DNA from: Pseudeuparius sepicola
Lineage: Eukaryota > Arthropoda > Insecta > Coleoptera > Anthribidae
Length of the DNA: 64,000 nt
Direction of reading: 5' to 3'
Assembly: GCA_963920635.1 (NCBI GenBank)
Contig: OY987298.1
Location: 70,329,949-70,393,948 of the forward strand
Numbering within the stretch: position 1 is the stretch's first letter; each line of letters opens with the position of its first letter. Below the pieces are notes generated by a model. That model was not told the origin of the DNA and ran no database searches. It saw only the letters and a program-made list of their open reading frames with translations. Made by a program: the position numbers and the translations under genes. Shown piece after piece: positions 1 to 11,539 of this stretch.

Positions 1-90
1 TCCCCCGCCCAAGCATGTGGTTGCTTCTGGGATACTCCCTAGTTTGGAGCATTGTGAGGGTGAGAATTATTATTATTATTATTAAATGTT
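1..90 (+). repeat. Possible LINE 3' tail with (ATT)n
   Basis: A non-coding stretch ends in an ATT microsatellite at about 66-84. Simple trinucleotide tails like this commonly end insect LINE copies. A similar tail is at 30903-30925 and one in the opposite orientation at 63781-63806. No reverse transcriptase is visible, so this is either a heavily 5'-truncated copy or a plain microsatellite. Confidence 0.35.
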
Positions 91-621
91 GGCTAATCTA
101 CGAATTGGGAAGATTACATTTTGTGAAAATATCATTTCATAATAAATGCAATCTGCTTGTTTTTGGAGTTTGAGTTAATGTCCATTTGATACGTATTGTT
201 AAGGAGCTTTCTGTTGTGGAACTATATTTTCTGTGCCCATAGTTTGTATCATTCACTTACTTTGTAAAATTTTCTTGTTGTCTATTATTACGCAACAATT
301 TTAAATTGATAATAAAAACTAATGAAACCATCGCATGTTGTTCTACAAGTTAATGGTAAATAATATCGCTTTTTATCACACCGAATACGAAAATCAAATA
401 CCTATTGTTATTAATTTATGAATAAAAATACATTTTAAAAGTTCCTTTTTATTTAAGATTGAATAACTCATTTAAAATAATATTTTAATACCTCGGTTGT
501 TATTGAAGCCATAACTCTAAAAGTCTGTCAAAAAAGTATGCTTTGTTTATATAGATATTAAGAAGTATAATATAGTGTGATTCTGGAGGTTCAAATCGAA
601 TGCTACAATTATAGTAACACT
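91..621. other. Unassigned A+T-rich intergenic DNA
   Basis: I see no open reading frame of note, no terminal repeat and no recognisable element here. Confidence 0.5.
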
Positions 622-1423
622 TCCATTTAATTTTAATTGGGTTTTTCACCACCAAACTGGTTGACGATTTCACCAGGGGCGTAACTACCGCTGTATCAGC
701 TGTATCAATGATACAGGGCCCACTGGCCTAAGGGGCCCACCGAATATTCCAGTCACTGCAGTATTAGCCATTAAAATATTTTTTTACTACTAACCTGAGA
801 AATCACCATTATTTACCTCATTCCTCTAATGAGAAGTAATATTTCTCTACCTAGGTAAATAATGATAATAAAACAATACCTAGGTAAATAATGAAAAATT
901 TTCTGTGACATTTAAAAATTAGTGTCATTTTATCAGCTTGACAACTGAACTCCCAGGCTACTTGATATTTTGAAGTATTTGAAAAAAGCGAGAAATGACT
1001 AAAATATGGCAATATTTCAATGTTAGTAGTAAAAAAAATTCTATGTACACTTCGGTTGAGAAGGCCATTATTTACCTCACATATTATATCCTTTGGGCGC
1101 TACGCGCCTCAGGATATAAAAATGCTCGGTAAATAATGGCTCACTTCTCAACCTAGGTGTATAATATACTATTATAATGTTTGTTAGACTTTTTTATATT
1201 ATTACATGCACACAACTAAGAATTATTTTAACGTATTAATGAAGTGTTTACTTCTCGATACATATTATTTATAAATTACAGTGAAATGTGTAATATAAAT
1301 AATGAAATATGCAGTGTTCAAAATATTCAAAATACTATTTTGAATAGGCGCCGAAAGTGGGGGAAATTTCAGGGGTGACGTAGCCCCCCCCCCTGAAATT
1401 GTTTCTAATTTCAAATGATAAAT

Positions 1424-1546
1424 TAAAAATATGGTGAAAATTATTTTCTAGGCAAGCAGGCCTGGTCCCCAAATGGCCAAATTCGAACTGAAAAATTTTT
1501 GGTCTTTTATACCTCTCGTTTCACTTATCCTGGAACACACTGTATA
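1424..1546 (+). repeat. Repeat copy A, terminal fragment ending cacactgta
   Basis: This stretch matches 2827-2951 in the same orientation at roughly 90% identity. Both share ggcaagcaggcctgg and end in cacactgtata. The cacactgta end, complement tacagtgtg, resembles Tc1/mariner-like MITE ends seen elsewhere in the window. Confidence 0.6.
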
Positions 1547-2292
1547 ATAGTTTACGCGTTTCATCAGAACCATATACAGTGTCCTCTAAAAAGTTCGCAC
1601 CATGGGGGGTAAATTTTTAATTAACGTTTTATTTTGAAATTTAGTTTTGGGGTTACCTTTTGCTTTAAAAAAGATGAAAAATGACCCACTCAAACGTGGT
1701 CATGTGACTTTCGTTATCTGTCAAAAATGACATTTAAAAAAATATATCGCCAAAAATGGATTTAGTTGTTAAAATATCGAAAAGTTTTACTTGAAAAAGT
1801 TGTTTGTTTTTAAATTTTACGTAAGTGTACCAAATTTGAACGCTCTACTAAAATATTTAGTTTTTTGACAATTTTTAATATTTATGAAATTTCTGAAAAT
1901 TTTAAAAACTCGAAACTTCGTAAAAACTATTTTATATCACTAGCTTTATCATTCTATTAATTTTTTTATTACTAATTACCGATAAGAATGGGTATTTTTC
2001 AAAAGAAAATGATATTTACGCTTTAAAATTCTGTTACGTTTGTTGCAAAGTTGATGTACCGTCTAGCCATTTGGGGTATAAATTTAGTTACATTACGTTT
2101 CCCACTTCTAAATTGATGCCAAAATAATAATAAATTAAAATATCATCAAACTATTTTACGTATCTAAGCAAAATTCTTGACTTTTATGGAACAAATAATT
2201 ATTACCTTTAAGTTTAATTTCACATTAATCGATATTGATGAGTAGGCCATGGAGACAATAGAAGCAATTGTTTTTATTTGACAGTTATCAAA

Positions 2293-2953
2293 CTGTTCGA
2301 ATTTGGCCATTTGGGGACCAGGCCTGCTTGCCTAGAAAATAATTTTCACCATAGGTATTTTTAATTTTGAAAAATTTATTTATTTTCTGTGTATGTTAAG
2401 TGCCCTTTCTCGACAAGATATCGAAAAATTTCATTAGAAAAAGTTGCTTAGAATTGAAAATTATGTTCTTATGCCAATTTTTAAAATAATTGGTTTACTT
2501 TGATTTATTATTATTTTATTAATTATTTAAAACAAACGATTGAGTCCAAATTTCTCAGTCTTGCATACTTTTTTATTCTGAATAACTTTATATAATGAAA
2601 TTTTTCGATATTTTAAACGACAAGGATAGTTCACCTACTTATAGGAAATAAAGTGGACAAAAATCAAAGTAGGCCAATTATTTTGAAAATAGGCTTAGGG
2701 ACATAATCTTCAATTCTAAGCAACTTTTTCTAATGAAGTTTTTCGATATCTTGTCGAGAAAGGGCACTTAACCTACACAGAAAATAAATAAATTGTTCCT
2801 GTCAGGGCCTACTTTACTTTTCAAAATTAAAAATATGGTGAAAATTATTTTGTAGGCAAGCAGGCCTGGACCCCATAAATGGCCAAATTCGAACCCGCAA
2901 ATTTTTGGCCTTTTACACCTCTCGTTTCACTTATCTTGGGACACACTGTATAT
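2293..2953. repeat. Palindromic (foldback) element, arms about 230 bp
   Basis: The left arm (about 2293-2510) reads in complement in the right arm (about 2655-2897). Both contain ccaggcctgcttgcc, caccata and aagtgccctttctcgac on the appropriate strand. The right end continues to a cacactgtata terminus at about 2951, while the matching left end is missing, so the left side looks truncated. It is non-coding and nested inside the hAT element. Confidence 0.65.
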
Positions 2954-3821
2954 GTTTTGGAAAATAAACTAATGTAAGATTGTGGTCGATTCCCAGGATT
3001 ATTATTACTAAGTAACTAATGTTACGACCAGGATAATTAGAAGAATTAATAATAAAAAAAAAATCAAAATATATCTGCTTTGATTTGGTTACAAAATTAA
3101 ATTATTTTCTTTTAACATTCAGTAAGTATCTAATTACAAGGCACAAGGCCCCTGTTATCTTTTTATTTTTCGGATTTAAAAATCGGCGGGCAGTTTTATT
3201 TCTGTATGTATTATTTATAAATAATGATATGCTGTTCTGGAGTATATAGATTTTATTTTACCCCCCCCCCCCCCCCGCCCAGGGGCCCTTGGCTTAGCCT
3301 TTGATACAGGGCCCACTCAAAACTAGGTACGCCACTGGATTTCACTTTGACGTGACATGATCTTTAAGAAAGGAGGAAGATATATTCTCCGAAAGCTCAG
3401 GAAACAAATTTGTTGAAGATATTTTTTGAGTTACAAGTTCAAAGTTTAGTTCATTTACTGTTAAGAATTTATTAATTTTCCAGGCAACTTGAAAAAGTTT
3501 TCTTTTAACCAGTTTGGTGGCGAAAAACCCAATTAAAATTCAATGGATCTGTTTACGCCACAAATAAATTTTAGGAAATATACAGCAACACTTTTCTGCA
3601 CTGCAACTCTTTAACAATAAAAAAGCTAAATAAATCAATTTCCCTGTACTTACCTACATTTTAATAGAGTTCCATCCAGAAACTCAACCTTTTAAAGATG
3701 GGAAAGGTGGAGGGTTTACTGGGGAACATTTTTAAATTCGAAAAATGTCAGAATGGCAATGTAAATTATTATTCTAAATTTAAAATGTACAAAGGCTAGT
3801 CTCCTTTCCTAATAATTAGAA

Positions 3822-4060
3822 ATGAACAACATAATCGCTCCTCGAGTTCATCTAAAGAAGATCCAATCACAGACTCTTAAAATTAAAAATGATGTAGAAG
3901 CAATACACATCAGAAAAAGTAAGATTGTAAATTATTTAGAAGAAAAAAAAAATTGGCTGAAAAATTTGGACCTTTACCAATATGATCATGTATTTCGAAA
4001 AATTGGAGATACATTAGCACAGGTCTACACTGCAGCAAAGATCATTTCAATCTTAGACAG
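3822..4060 (+). CDS. Coiled-coil protein, candidate exon 1
   Basis: An open exon of 79 codons starts at an ATG and ends at a good donor (acag|gtaag) in phase 2. The product is basic and helical, rich in K, I, L and E, and suits a coiled coil. A stop lies upstream in frame, so the ATG may be the true start; an acceptor-like ttag directly before it is the alternative. Its donor phase fits both the exon at 4165 and the exon at 51341. I do not recognise the family. No TATA box or promoter is evident. Confidence 0.5.
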
Positions 4061-4164
4061 GTAAGAAAATTAAAATAGTTTTTGCCTTCAGCTGGTATTG
4101 CCTTTCATCCTGACACTAAAACTATTACTTAACTCATCTTTTACACAAATGTCTAAAAATAGTT

Positions 4165-4315
4165 TCTGATTTTGTACTGATTCCGAATTTATACCCTTTA
4201 TCATGGACAAGCCATATGAACAAGATGTTAAAGAATTATTACTGCAAGCCAGAAAAAAATATTTAGAAATTAATGATATAGAATTAGCTACAACATCACA
4301 ACTGATTATCCCAGA
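4165..4315 (+). pseudogene. Coiled-coil protein, candidate exon 2 with an early TGA
   Basis: From an acceptor at atag|t, the phase set by exon 1 reads through to a donor at ccaga|gtaag (4316), again leaving phase 2. The readable part (from MDKPYEQDVKELL at 4203) is helical and charged like its neighbours. The second codon after the junction is TGA (4169-4171). The exon may therefore be disabled, belong to a transcript starting at the ATG at 4203, or have another acceptor. A C-to-T change of CGA would explain the stop. Its end phase joins in frame to the exon at 51341. Confidence 0.45.
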
Positions 4316-5906
4316 GTAAGTAATTATTGCAATATGGCGCAAGTTCACACAAATGGAGCATATTTTAAATTAGTTTTTAAATATTACATGTATCAGAATA
4401 AGGGCATTTGTTGGTAGTATCATCAACACAAAGAATAAAACTTTTACGTTGGGGCAATGCCATGGAATAACAATTTTTGAGATTCCCATAGATTTGCCAT
4501 AATTGGATAGAGATGTAGAAAATTACTGAGCCAATACTAATAATACAGTTAGAGAATATCCAAAACCATTATTTTCAAGGATAAGTTGAAAGTCCTAATA
4601 CAGACACACATGAATTCTCTAAAACTGAAAGTTTAAAACAAAACCATTCCTTGCCTTATCGGCAGAACCATGGTTGATGTCCTATACCAAACTTAATGTT
4701 TTCATGTTTAGAACAAATTTTAGACCGAGGCCTACAATATTTTTATTATAATTTTAAAGGTAGAAGTATGTCTCCCCTCTATGCACTCTGGAAATATTTT
4801 TGTATATTCTTGGAGTATTATTCCTTTCTTATACAGCATGTACGTTAGTAATTACTTACATTTCCAGGAAAAAATTATATAAAAATATTTGTCACAATGG
4901 CCGTCATTAGCATTTGCGCAAAAAGCCTTAATGACGGTCTTTGGCCATTGTGATTGTGATGATAATTTTTGTCTCAAACTGTGAGTAATTACTTAGATTA
5001 AAATTTGTATTGATCAGAAGTTTAAAATTATGGGTGCTGCTCGCTACAGATCGAAAAAAGCCATTTTATGGGTCAAAATGTTGAATCTTCACATAGGCAC
5101 AGAATAGGGGAAAGGTGCTGTATGTTGAGTCTTCAGTATGGGTGTAGGGGATCCTATAGGGAAGCCCAGAAAAATAGTTTTAAAAAATCCATCTCAACCA
5201 TTCAAGATATAGAGTTAAAGTTGAGGACGCAACTTCTGCACTTTCGGGGGTTTTCATATAGGTATGTGTACCTTGTAAACCCCAATATTTAATTTAATGA
5301 AGAAGTTACTAAAGCTCTTCTGCCACTTTGGTGGAACTATCCGTGAGCGGGAATTAACCGTTATCAGATTGGATCCCGCAAGTCCCCGACCCGAGCTTTC
5401 CTTCTACTTACTAACAAGCAAACTTGTGTACCTAAATAAATAGGTATAATATAACAGCAAATATAGGTATTACTATTACACATTACACAAAATAATGATT
5501 TTTTTTTATTTTTTTACGAGTGGCATGGGTGACCCGGGCCGGATAGATCGTGAACGGGCATGAACAGTCATGAAAAATCACTCAGTGCCCATCTCTAATA
5601 TAATATGAAGTCAATCAAAAAACGACGAGACACTAGACACTACCCTAATTTCTATGGTTTCTCTATTTTAACGACAGATCGGTAAATAGACACTGTTTTT
5701 TAATACTTTTTATTAAAAAAATCATCAAGTGCTATAAAAAAAAACAACAAAAAACATTCCATAGAAATTAGAAATATCAAAATTGTGCAAATTAACCTAT
5801 ATTTTTTGTGGTGCAAATAAAAAACTATATATGCTCTGCTAACCTATATATTTTGTGCTCTGCCCATATATTTTGTGTGCTTTGCTATAATATAAATATA
5901 TAATAG
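4316..5906. other. Intronic A+T-rich sequence, no gene seen
   Basis: No convincing coding sequence is visible. It holds a short hairpin (4892-4953) and a G+C-richer stretch near 5330-5400 with inverted gcgggaa/tcccgc motifs. Pieces near 5540-5600 resemble repeat debris. It would be the start of the long intron of the coiled-coil gene. Confidence 0.4.
4892..4953. repeat. Short inverted repeat
   Basis: tcacaatggccgtcatta on the left pairs with taatgacgg..ggccattgtga on the right, with a short spacer. It is probably a MITE core. Confidence 0.5.
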
Positions 5907-6146
5907 TCGATTTTAGGCGAATAACCATTAATAACCGGTAAATGTAAATACCAAACACGTTTACGCGATTCGGTTATTGTTGGTTATAGCTCCCTGACGT
6001 TACAAAGAAGCCCTTCAACGCCTTCATACTTAATCGTTATAACCATTGAGTTAGGATGGGGGGGAGAAGCTGTCACGTGACCCAAAACGGGTTCACCCAC
6101 GTGATAGACTACCAGAACAACGTCAATTTGTCGACTCTGTGCTAAA

Positions 6147-6180
6147 AGCCCAGAAAAGGACGAATCAGAAGTGGCACTTG
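6147..6180 (+). repeat. P-element left subterminal inverted repeat
   Basis: These 34 bp, starting agcccagaaaagg, are the exact complement of 11043-11076. They lie 103 bp inside the left end. In known P elements subterminal repeats are enhancers or transposase-accessory sites; that role here is inferred. Confidence 0.8.
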
Positions 6181-7044
6181 GCTAATTTAAGAGGGCAGAG
6201 GGGTATTTTTATGAGGTGGTGGGGACGGAGAGTATTGCTAGGCCGCCAGATCCTTAGAAAGGTTAAAACATGTCAACATTTTTTTTTCACTATCATTTAT
6301 TCATTTTGGGTAGTTATACCAATAAAATCAATATGAAAGCAATTAATATTATCTAATGTGTGCCGGTAGTAAAATTATAATGTTTTACGAACCAGTTATT
6401 CTATTTATCTGAGCCCAGAAAACCCACAACCTGACCCCTGTTTTCTGGGACTTGATTATGAAAGCGGAATGCTTGACAACAGCGCGGCGCGGCACCACAG
6501 ATTCCGTTCTTGCGGTACTGCCAGATCGTCCAGTCGGGAGCCGGTAACCAAGGCAACCCACAAAAATATAATGCAAATTAACTTAGTATAAAATGAAATC
6601 GATGATAATTTACTTATAAAAATGTTAGTCCTTGATAGTATTTTGATTGATATTAAATTGAAGGTGATAAAAATAGCTAAATTAATTTAAGGAAATTGTC
6701 AGGCATAAAAGCTGACGAAGTCCGGCAACGTCGTTCGTGGCCTACGACTGACGCGCCACCTAACGCCAGACGCCAGACAGCGTCAGTATGTTCAATTGAG
6801 GTTAAACTCCTTATAAAACGTAAACAATAAAACGAAAAACGATTACCAATTTCTAAGTAAAAAAGCCCAGTATTATTATCATGACTGTGATAAAAGTATC
6901 CAAAACAGGGACCAGATAAGGTGTACAATATGTATTCAGCTCAACTTGACTGCTTGTGTTGTTACTTCGAATATTTCGTTGCTGTATTTACACTAGTGCA
7001 TTGTGCCCCAGAAAACCCACTTTGTGCTTAGGTTTTGTGACGAA

Positions 7045-10000
7045 ATGGCCCCGCAATATTGCTGTGTTCGTGGATGTTCTAACAACACGAGGAATGTTGG
7101 GATAAGTTTTTTCAAAATACCTGCTGATGAAAACAGGTAGGTACCTATGTGTAGTTTGTCCCTACCTTGTTACCACATTATTATATCCTTAGGTATTATA
7201 AATTTTATGTCCTACGTAGGTACTACCCCTTTTACTGGAGTATTACCTACCCCAGAAAACCCACAAATGGTTTCCTACTGATAATACCTACCTAACTATG
7301 GTTTTTAATTTTTTTTTCAAGGTGTTATGCATGGACGAGAAAGTGTGGAAGGCAGGATTTGTTAGAAAAAACACCCACACAGCTTTTTATTAATTATAAA
7401 GTTTGTTCAATGCACTTTGAAAATAGTATGTTTGCAAACCAGTCGAAGTCTGGGCTAAAGAAAACAGCAATACCAACTGTGTTCTCATCATGTAAGTACC
7501 TTCATTGGTAATTATGGAAATTAGTGTATGCACCGCCCGATTTTCTTGACATTTTGACCCCATAATTACCCCTTCATTATTAGATAATAATATGTATTTT
7601 TTGCTGATACTTGTAATTTTGCTGCATTTAATTTTTTTTACTAGGTTATATCGATGAGGCTTCTTCACAGAGTCCTTTTGTGTCTGTATGCAGCAATTTG
7701 ACTTTGTTAGAACCTCAACGAGAACTTGATCAACCAGTCTCGATCGCTCAACCTTTGGATCAACCAAGTACACCCCATCTGTCACACTCACCTATAGGCG
7801 ATCTCCACAGCATTACCGAATTTTCAGTTGCATCAAAAGGTAATGATATATATTCACAAACTGTTATTATAGTATACACACCCAAACTTATATGACATCA
7901 CGCATTATTTGCGATAATTTTTTTTGTCAAAAAAATTATATGTCATGGAAAGTCAAAAGTGTTTACTAACAAAAACAGTTAAATGTGAAAAACCCGACAA
8001 TATAAATTGTAATAAATATTAAGTGATTCCATATTATAAGTTTGGGTGTGTGTACATATATTGTAATTTTTTGTATTAGTTATTTGGTTATTGAATAATT
8101 CTATTTTTAGATGCTAGTCAACAAACTTCTCTTAGTTTGAGTGCACATAGTCCGAGAAAGCATTCATTAAAGTTACAAATAAAAAAACTCCAAAGAAAGT
8201 TGCATCCGAAGTTGGAGCAAGCTGTCGACAGTGCCGACACTGAAATAAATGACGAACAATTTCTTGCCATTTGTGAGAAAAAACTGTCTGCTTCAATGCT
8301 ACTATTTGTAAGGGATTATTTAGAAAATCCCAAAAAAGATCCACAGGGATATCATTACTCTTCAGATATGAAACAATTTTCCTTAACAATTTATTTTCTA
8401 AGCCCAAATGCTTATAGATTTTTAATGAAACCACTTTATTTGCCATCTAAAAGCACGCTTCAAAGAATAACTAGCAAATGGCATATAACTGCAGGTCTTA
8501 ACAGTTTCATTTTTGAGGTTATTAAATCAAAAGCTACAAATTTAGAGGGTTCTTCAAAACAGTGCATTCTTTGTATTGACGAAATGTCATTAAAAATGTT
8601 TTTATTTTACAATAGATCTTCCGATACCATTGTTGGCTTTCATAATACATTGAAGGAAAAAAGATATGCTCCTGCTAAATATGTTTTAGCTATTATGGCT
8701 AGAGCAATATTTGCTAAGTGGAAGCAACCAGTTGCTTATTTCTTTATTGATACTTGTTCAGGGGAGGAATTAAAATTTATTATTTTTGAAGCAATAAGGA
8801 AACTTAAATCTGTAGGATTACTAGTAAGTGCGTTAGTGTCTGATCAAGGATCAAATTTTGTACAATTTTCAAAATCAGTTGGTATCTCTCCAAACGCTTC
8901 ACATTTTTATGTCGATAGCGAAAAAATATTTTATATTTTTGATGTGCCGCATCTCTTAAAATCAACATGAAATAATTTTTTCAATTACACATTCGAAACC
9001 TCTGAAGGATGTACAAATAAAACGTATAGGTATTGACCAAATTTATAATAAACAAAAACATAAGCCTTTGGCTCTTCGGCTGTGTCCAAAATTTACAGAT
9101 GAACACATTAATTCGAATCCTTTTAAAAAACTGAAGGTTAGTTTAGCCGTCCAAGTTTTCAGCGCAATGGTAGCTGCGGCACTTAATTCCTTTATTGAAT
9201 TCGGACAATTTCCCCCTTCGGCAAACGCTACAGTGTCATTTGTAGAAAAAATTGATAAGTTATTTGATATCTTAAATTCATCAAAAATATCAGGCAGTAA
9301 TACAAGGTACAATAGACCTTTCAAAGGAGCAGATTACCAAGTCGATTTTTTAAAGGAAATGTTTACATATTTTGAGAATATTAAAATTTTAAAACAAAAT
9401 ATAGAGGTTACCAATAAAGTTAAATTTTTGAGAGGGTGGCAAATCACAATAAATTCATTTTTAGGTCTTTGGGAAAAATTTCATTGTTTAGAGTTTAGTT
9501 CCTTATACACTCGACGCTTAAATCAAGATTGTCTCGAAAATTTTTTCGGCACTATTAGGCAGCAAGGGGGAAATTGCTTGAATCCAACCCCCCATCCAAT
9601 GCGAAAGGGCTTTCAAAAAATCATTTTGTTTAAATTATTTCCAACACGCGGATGGGGCTAATTGTATTGAGGATTTTGATTCATTATTGTCATACGTAAC
9701 CACCGAACATACACAAATTTACAACAAAGTTGTTGTGGGAAATGCAAGATCTATTTTTTCTGATTTAAGTTCGGTGGCACCAGATTATATTGATTTCGAA
9801 CTACATGAATCAAATAGTATATCATATGTTTGTGGATATTTATTAAGAAAGTGCTTGGAACAACATTCATGTGAAGTTTGTATTAAATATTGTAAACGTC
9901 ATACATTAGGGGATACTGATTTGTTTACTTATTTTAAAGCATACAAATCAAGTGGTAACGAAACCTTTGGACATTTATTTTCACCTCCTGATAATTTCCT

Positions 10001-10256
10001 AAATTATATTAAAACTCTCGAAGTTAATTTTTGTACCCTCTTTCCAAAGTTTGCTTTAGAAGAAAATGTTGGTGTGAAATTAAAAAATAAGCTGCAAAAC
10101 ATTTCATATCAACATCCATGCCCTAGTTTTAATCATGCCTATTTATTATCCCTTTATGTAAGATTTAGAATCTATTCTTCTTTAAAATTTTTAAATCGTG
10201 ATACTGTTTCTAATAAAACTAATAAAAATTATAAACTTCGAAATTTACATTTATAA
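7045..10256 (+). pseudogene. P-element transposase (THAP domain), disrupted
   Basis: Exons fit 7045-7136, 7322-7491, 7645-7839 and 8111 onward, all with GT-AG borders and matching phases. Exons 1-2 give a THAP zinc finger: CCVRGC, a conserved W, CSMH and the AIPTVF motif. Exon 4 carries a leucine-rich helix, then the RNase H-like core with candidate catalytic residues D in CIDEM (8578-8580), D in SDQGSNF (8842-8844) and E in CLENFFG (9536-9538), plus the typical TRRLNQD block. The frame is broken by TGA at 8968-8970, a shift near 9035 and a shift near 9655. The C-terminal part ends at 10256. It would cut and paste the element if intact. Confidence 0.88.
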
Positions 10257-11042
10257 GTGCTGCCAGGGGTCATTATTTTTAAAAATTAGGCTAAGTGGAT
10301 AATGTATAGTGTGCATGTGCATAATATGTACGTAAGTAGTTTATAATATCTTTTGTATTTATAGGTATTATATTTTATATGTGCTATTGTTTTTGAATTT
10401 TTTTTATAGATTTTAGTAATAAACATTTTTGATAAATAACCTTTTTTTACTACCAGTGATACGAAGGTCAACCAATTTTGCAAATAATAATTGTTATGGA
10501 TCTATATAAAAAAAAACAAATTAATTGCCAAGCTATGAGTTTGGACGCAAGTCGATTGAAATATTGTAATATTTCAACCACCCAAGTAGAATAGTTCACT
10601 TGAACCTAAATCATAGTTGTTTCTAATTAATATAGGTAAGTATAAAATAATAAAGAGGAAATATTGTGAAATTTCCATGTTCAATAAAAAAATGTATTTT
10701 TCTCTTTAGTAAAACATTAATATTTATATTTTTTCGTCAGTAAAATACCTACTTAAAATCACTTCTGGAGATTCAAATTTAACTACATCATTGAGTAAAG
10801 GAATAATTACTCAATGACTACATCTAATCCCAGAAAAAAACTTTACTATTCTAAAAATTAATTTTGCTGTATAAAACACAAAATTTTCTATAGCCCGGAC
10901 CTGATCGTGCCAACGCAATGGGCAAGTTCTACTCTGTCCAAAATACGGTGGGCGTGGCCAATGCGCAGATATCAACGGCGGAGAGTTCATTTCCTATGCG
11001 TGAGAGGGGAAATTGGAACCGCGACATCAAAGGCGCCGAAAG
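10257..11042. other. P element 3' untranslated interior
   Basis: A+T-rich, with no coding sequence that I can support. The stretch from about 10890 is G+C-richer. No clear poly-A site was chosen. Confidence 0.4.
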
Positions 11043-11076
11043 CAAGTGCCACTTCTGATTCGTCCTTTTCTGGGCT
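11043..11076 (-). repeat. P-element right subterminal inverted repeat
   Basis: The exact 34-bp complement of 6147-6180. It lies 455 bp from the right end against 103 bp on the left, which suggests about 350 bp of extra sequence between it and the right terminus. Confidence 0.8.
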
Positions 11077-11137
11077 AAAAGTGGCTAAAAGTGCAGTTTT
11101 CCTTCTTATTGCGGGCTATTCACCTCTGGAAATAAAT

Positions 11138-11214
11138 ATGTCATGTTCTGTACGTTGTTGCAGTAGCAATTCTAACGTGGACAAAAAGAAATTCAGAGGA
11201 ATTACATTTCAGAG
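11138..11214 (+). pseudogene. Orphan THAP first exon
   Basis: From the ATG the exon encodes 25 codons beginning MSCSVRCC and ending GITFQ, followed by a donor (agag|gtaatg) in phase 2. This is the layout of THAP-domain first exons: Cys-x4-Cys, then a spacer, then an aromatic before the intron. The P transposase exon 1 (7045-7136) and the THAP gene at 35576-35509 end in the same phase. No second THAP exon follows before the element ends. It may be a captured or leftover exon. Confidence 0.5.
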
Positions 11215-11539
11215 GTAATGTAAACAGTAGACAGAGCCGTGTCAATATAATTTATAATATCCACTTTGGTACTTTATGAAAAGAAAAATATTACATTTAT
11301 AACTATTCGAGGTATGTATTTGACTGACTGACTGACTGACTAAACCCAGCTTTTGATTTCGTCGTTGTTAGTTTTCGTTTTTTACATTTTTTATAATTTT
11401 ACTAGGAATACTGTTTAATTAGACCCTGGAGTGGCTCACAGACTTAGCCACACCCCCTGAACCCATTTGCTATATGCGACTTTGTAATGTAAAAAAAATA
11501 TCGTGACGCCTCCCCCCATCCTAACTCAATGGTTATAAC

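Larger units (their letters stand above)
674..3337. mobile_element. Non-autonomous hAT-type element
   Basis: The left end reads caggggcgtaacta and the right end is the complement of cagtggcgtaccta. The same 8 bp, gatttcac, lie immediately outside both ends (666-673 and 3338-3345). An 8-bp duplication and CA(G/A)GGGCG-type ends are hallmarks of the hAT superfamily. No hAT transposase is visible. The interior is a patchwork: C-rich runs at about 1381-1394 and 3260-3276, short inverted stretches near 820-1150, and copies of other repeats between 1424 and 2953. Confidence 0.8.
622..3546. mobile_element. Small foldback element split by a hAT insertion
   Basis: Arms at 622-664 and 3505-3546 are inverted copies of each other over about 42 bp; both contain the core aattttaattgggttttt or its complement. 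Removing the hAT element at 674-3337 leaves about 250 bp between the outer edges, a normal size for a foldback MITE. No coding sequence belongs to it. Confidence 0.65.
6044..11531 (+). mobile_element. P element (P superfamily DNA transposon)
   Basis: The ends are inverted repeats starting cattgagttaggatgggg, each flanked directly by the same 8 bp, gttataac (6036-6043 and 11532-11539). P elements start with CA and make 8-bp target duplications. The interior encodes a THAP-domain transposase on +. A perfect 34-bp inverted pair lies subterminally (6147-6180 and 11043-11076), like the subterminal repeats of the Drosophila element. At 5488 bp it is longer than the 2.9-kb Drosophila element. The transposase is damaged, so this copy is not autonomous. 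Confidence 0.9.

Noticed and set aside
4088..4348. Minus-strand open frame of 86 codons
   Set aside because: It lies over the + strand exon 2 and has no domain; the + strand splice phases explain the region better.
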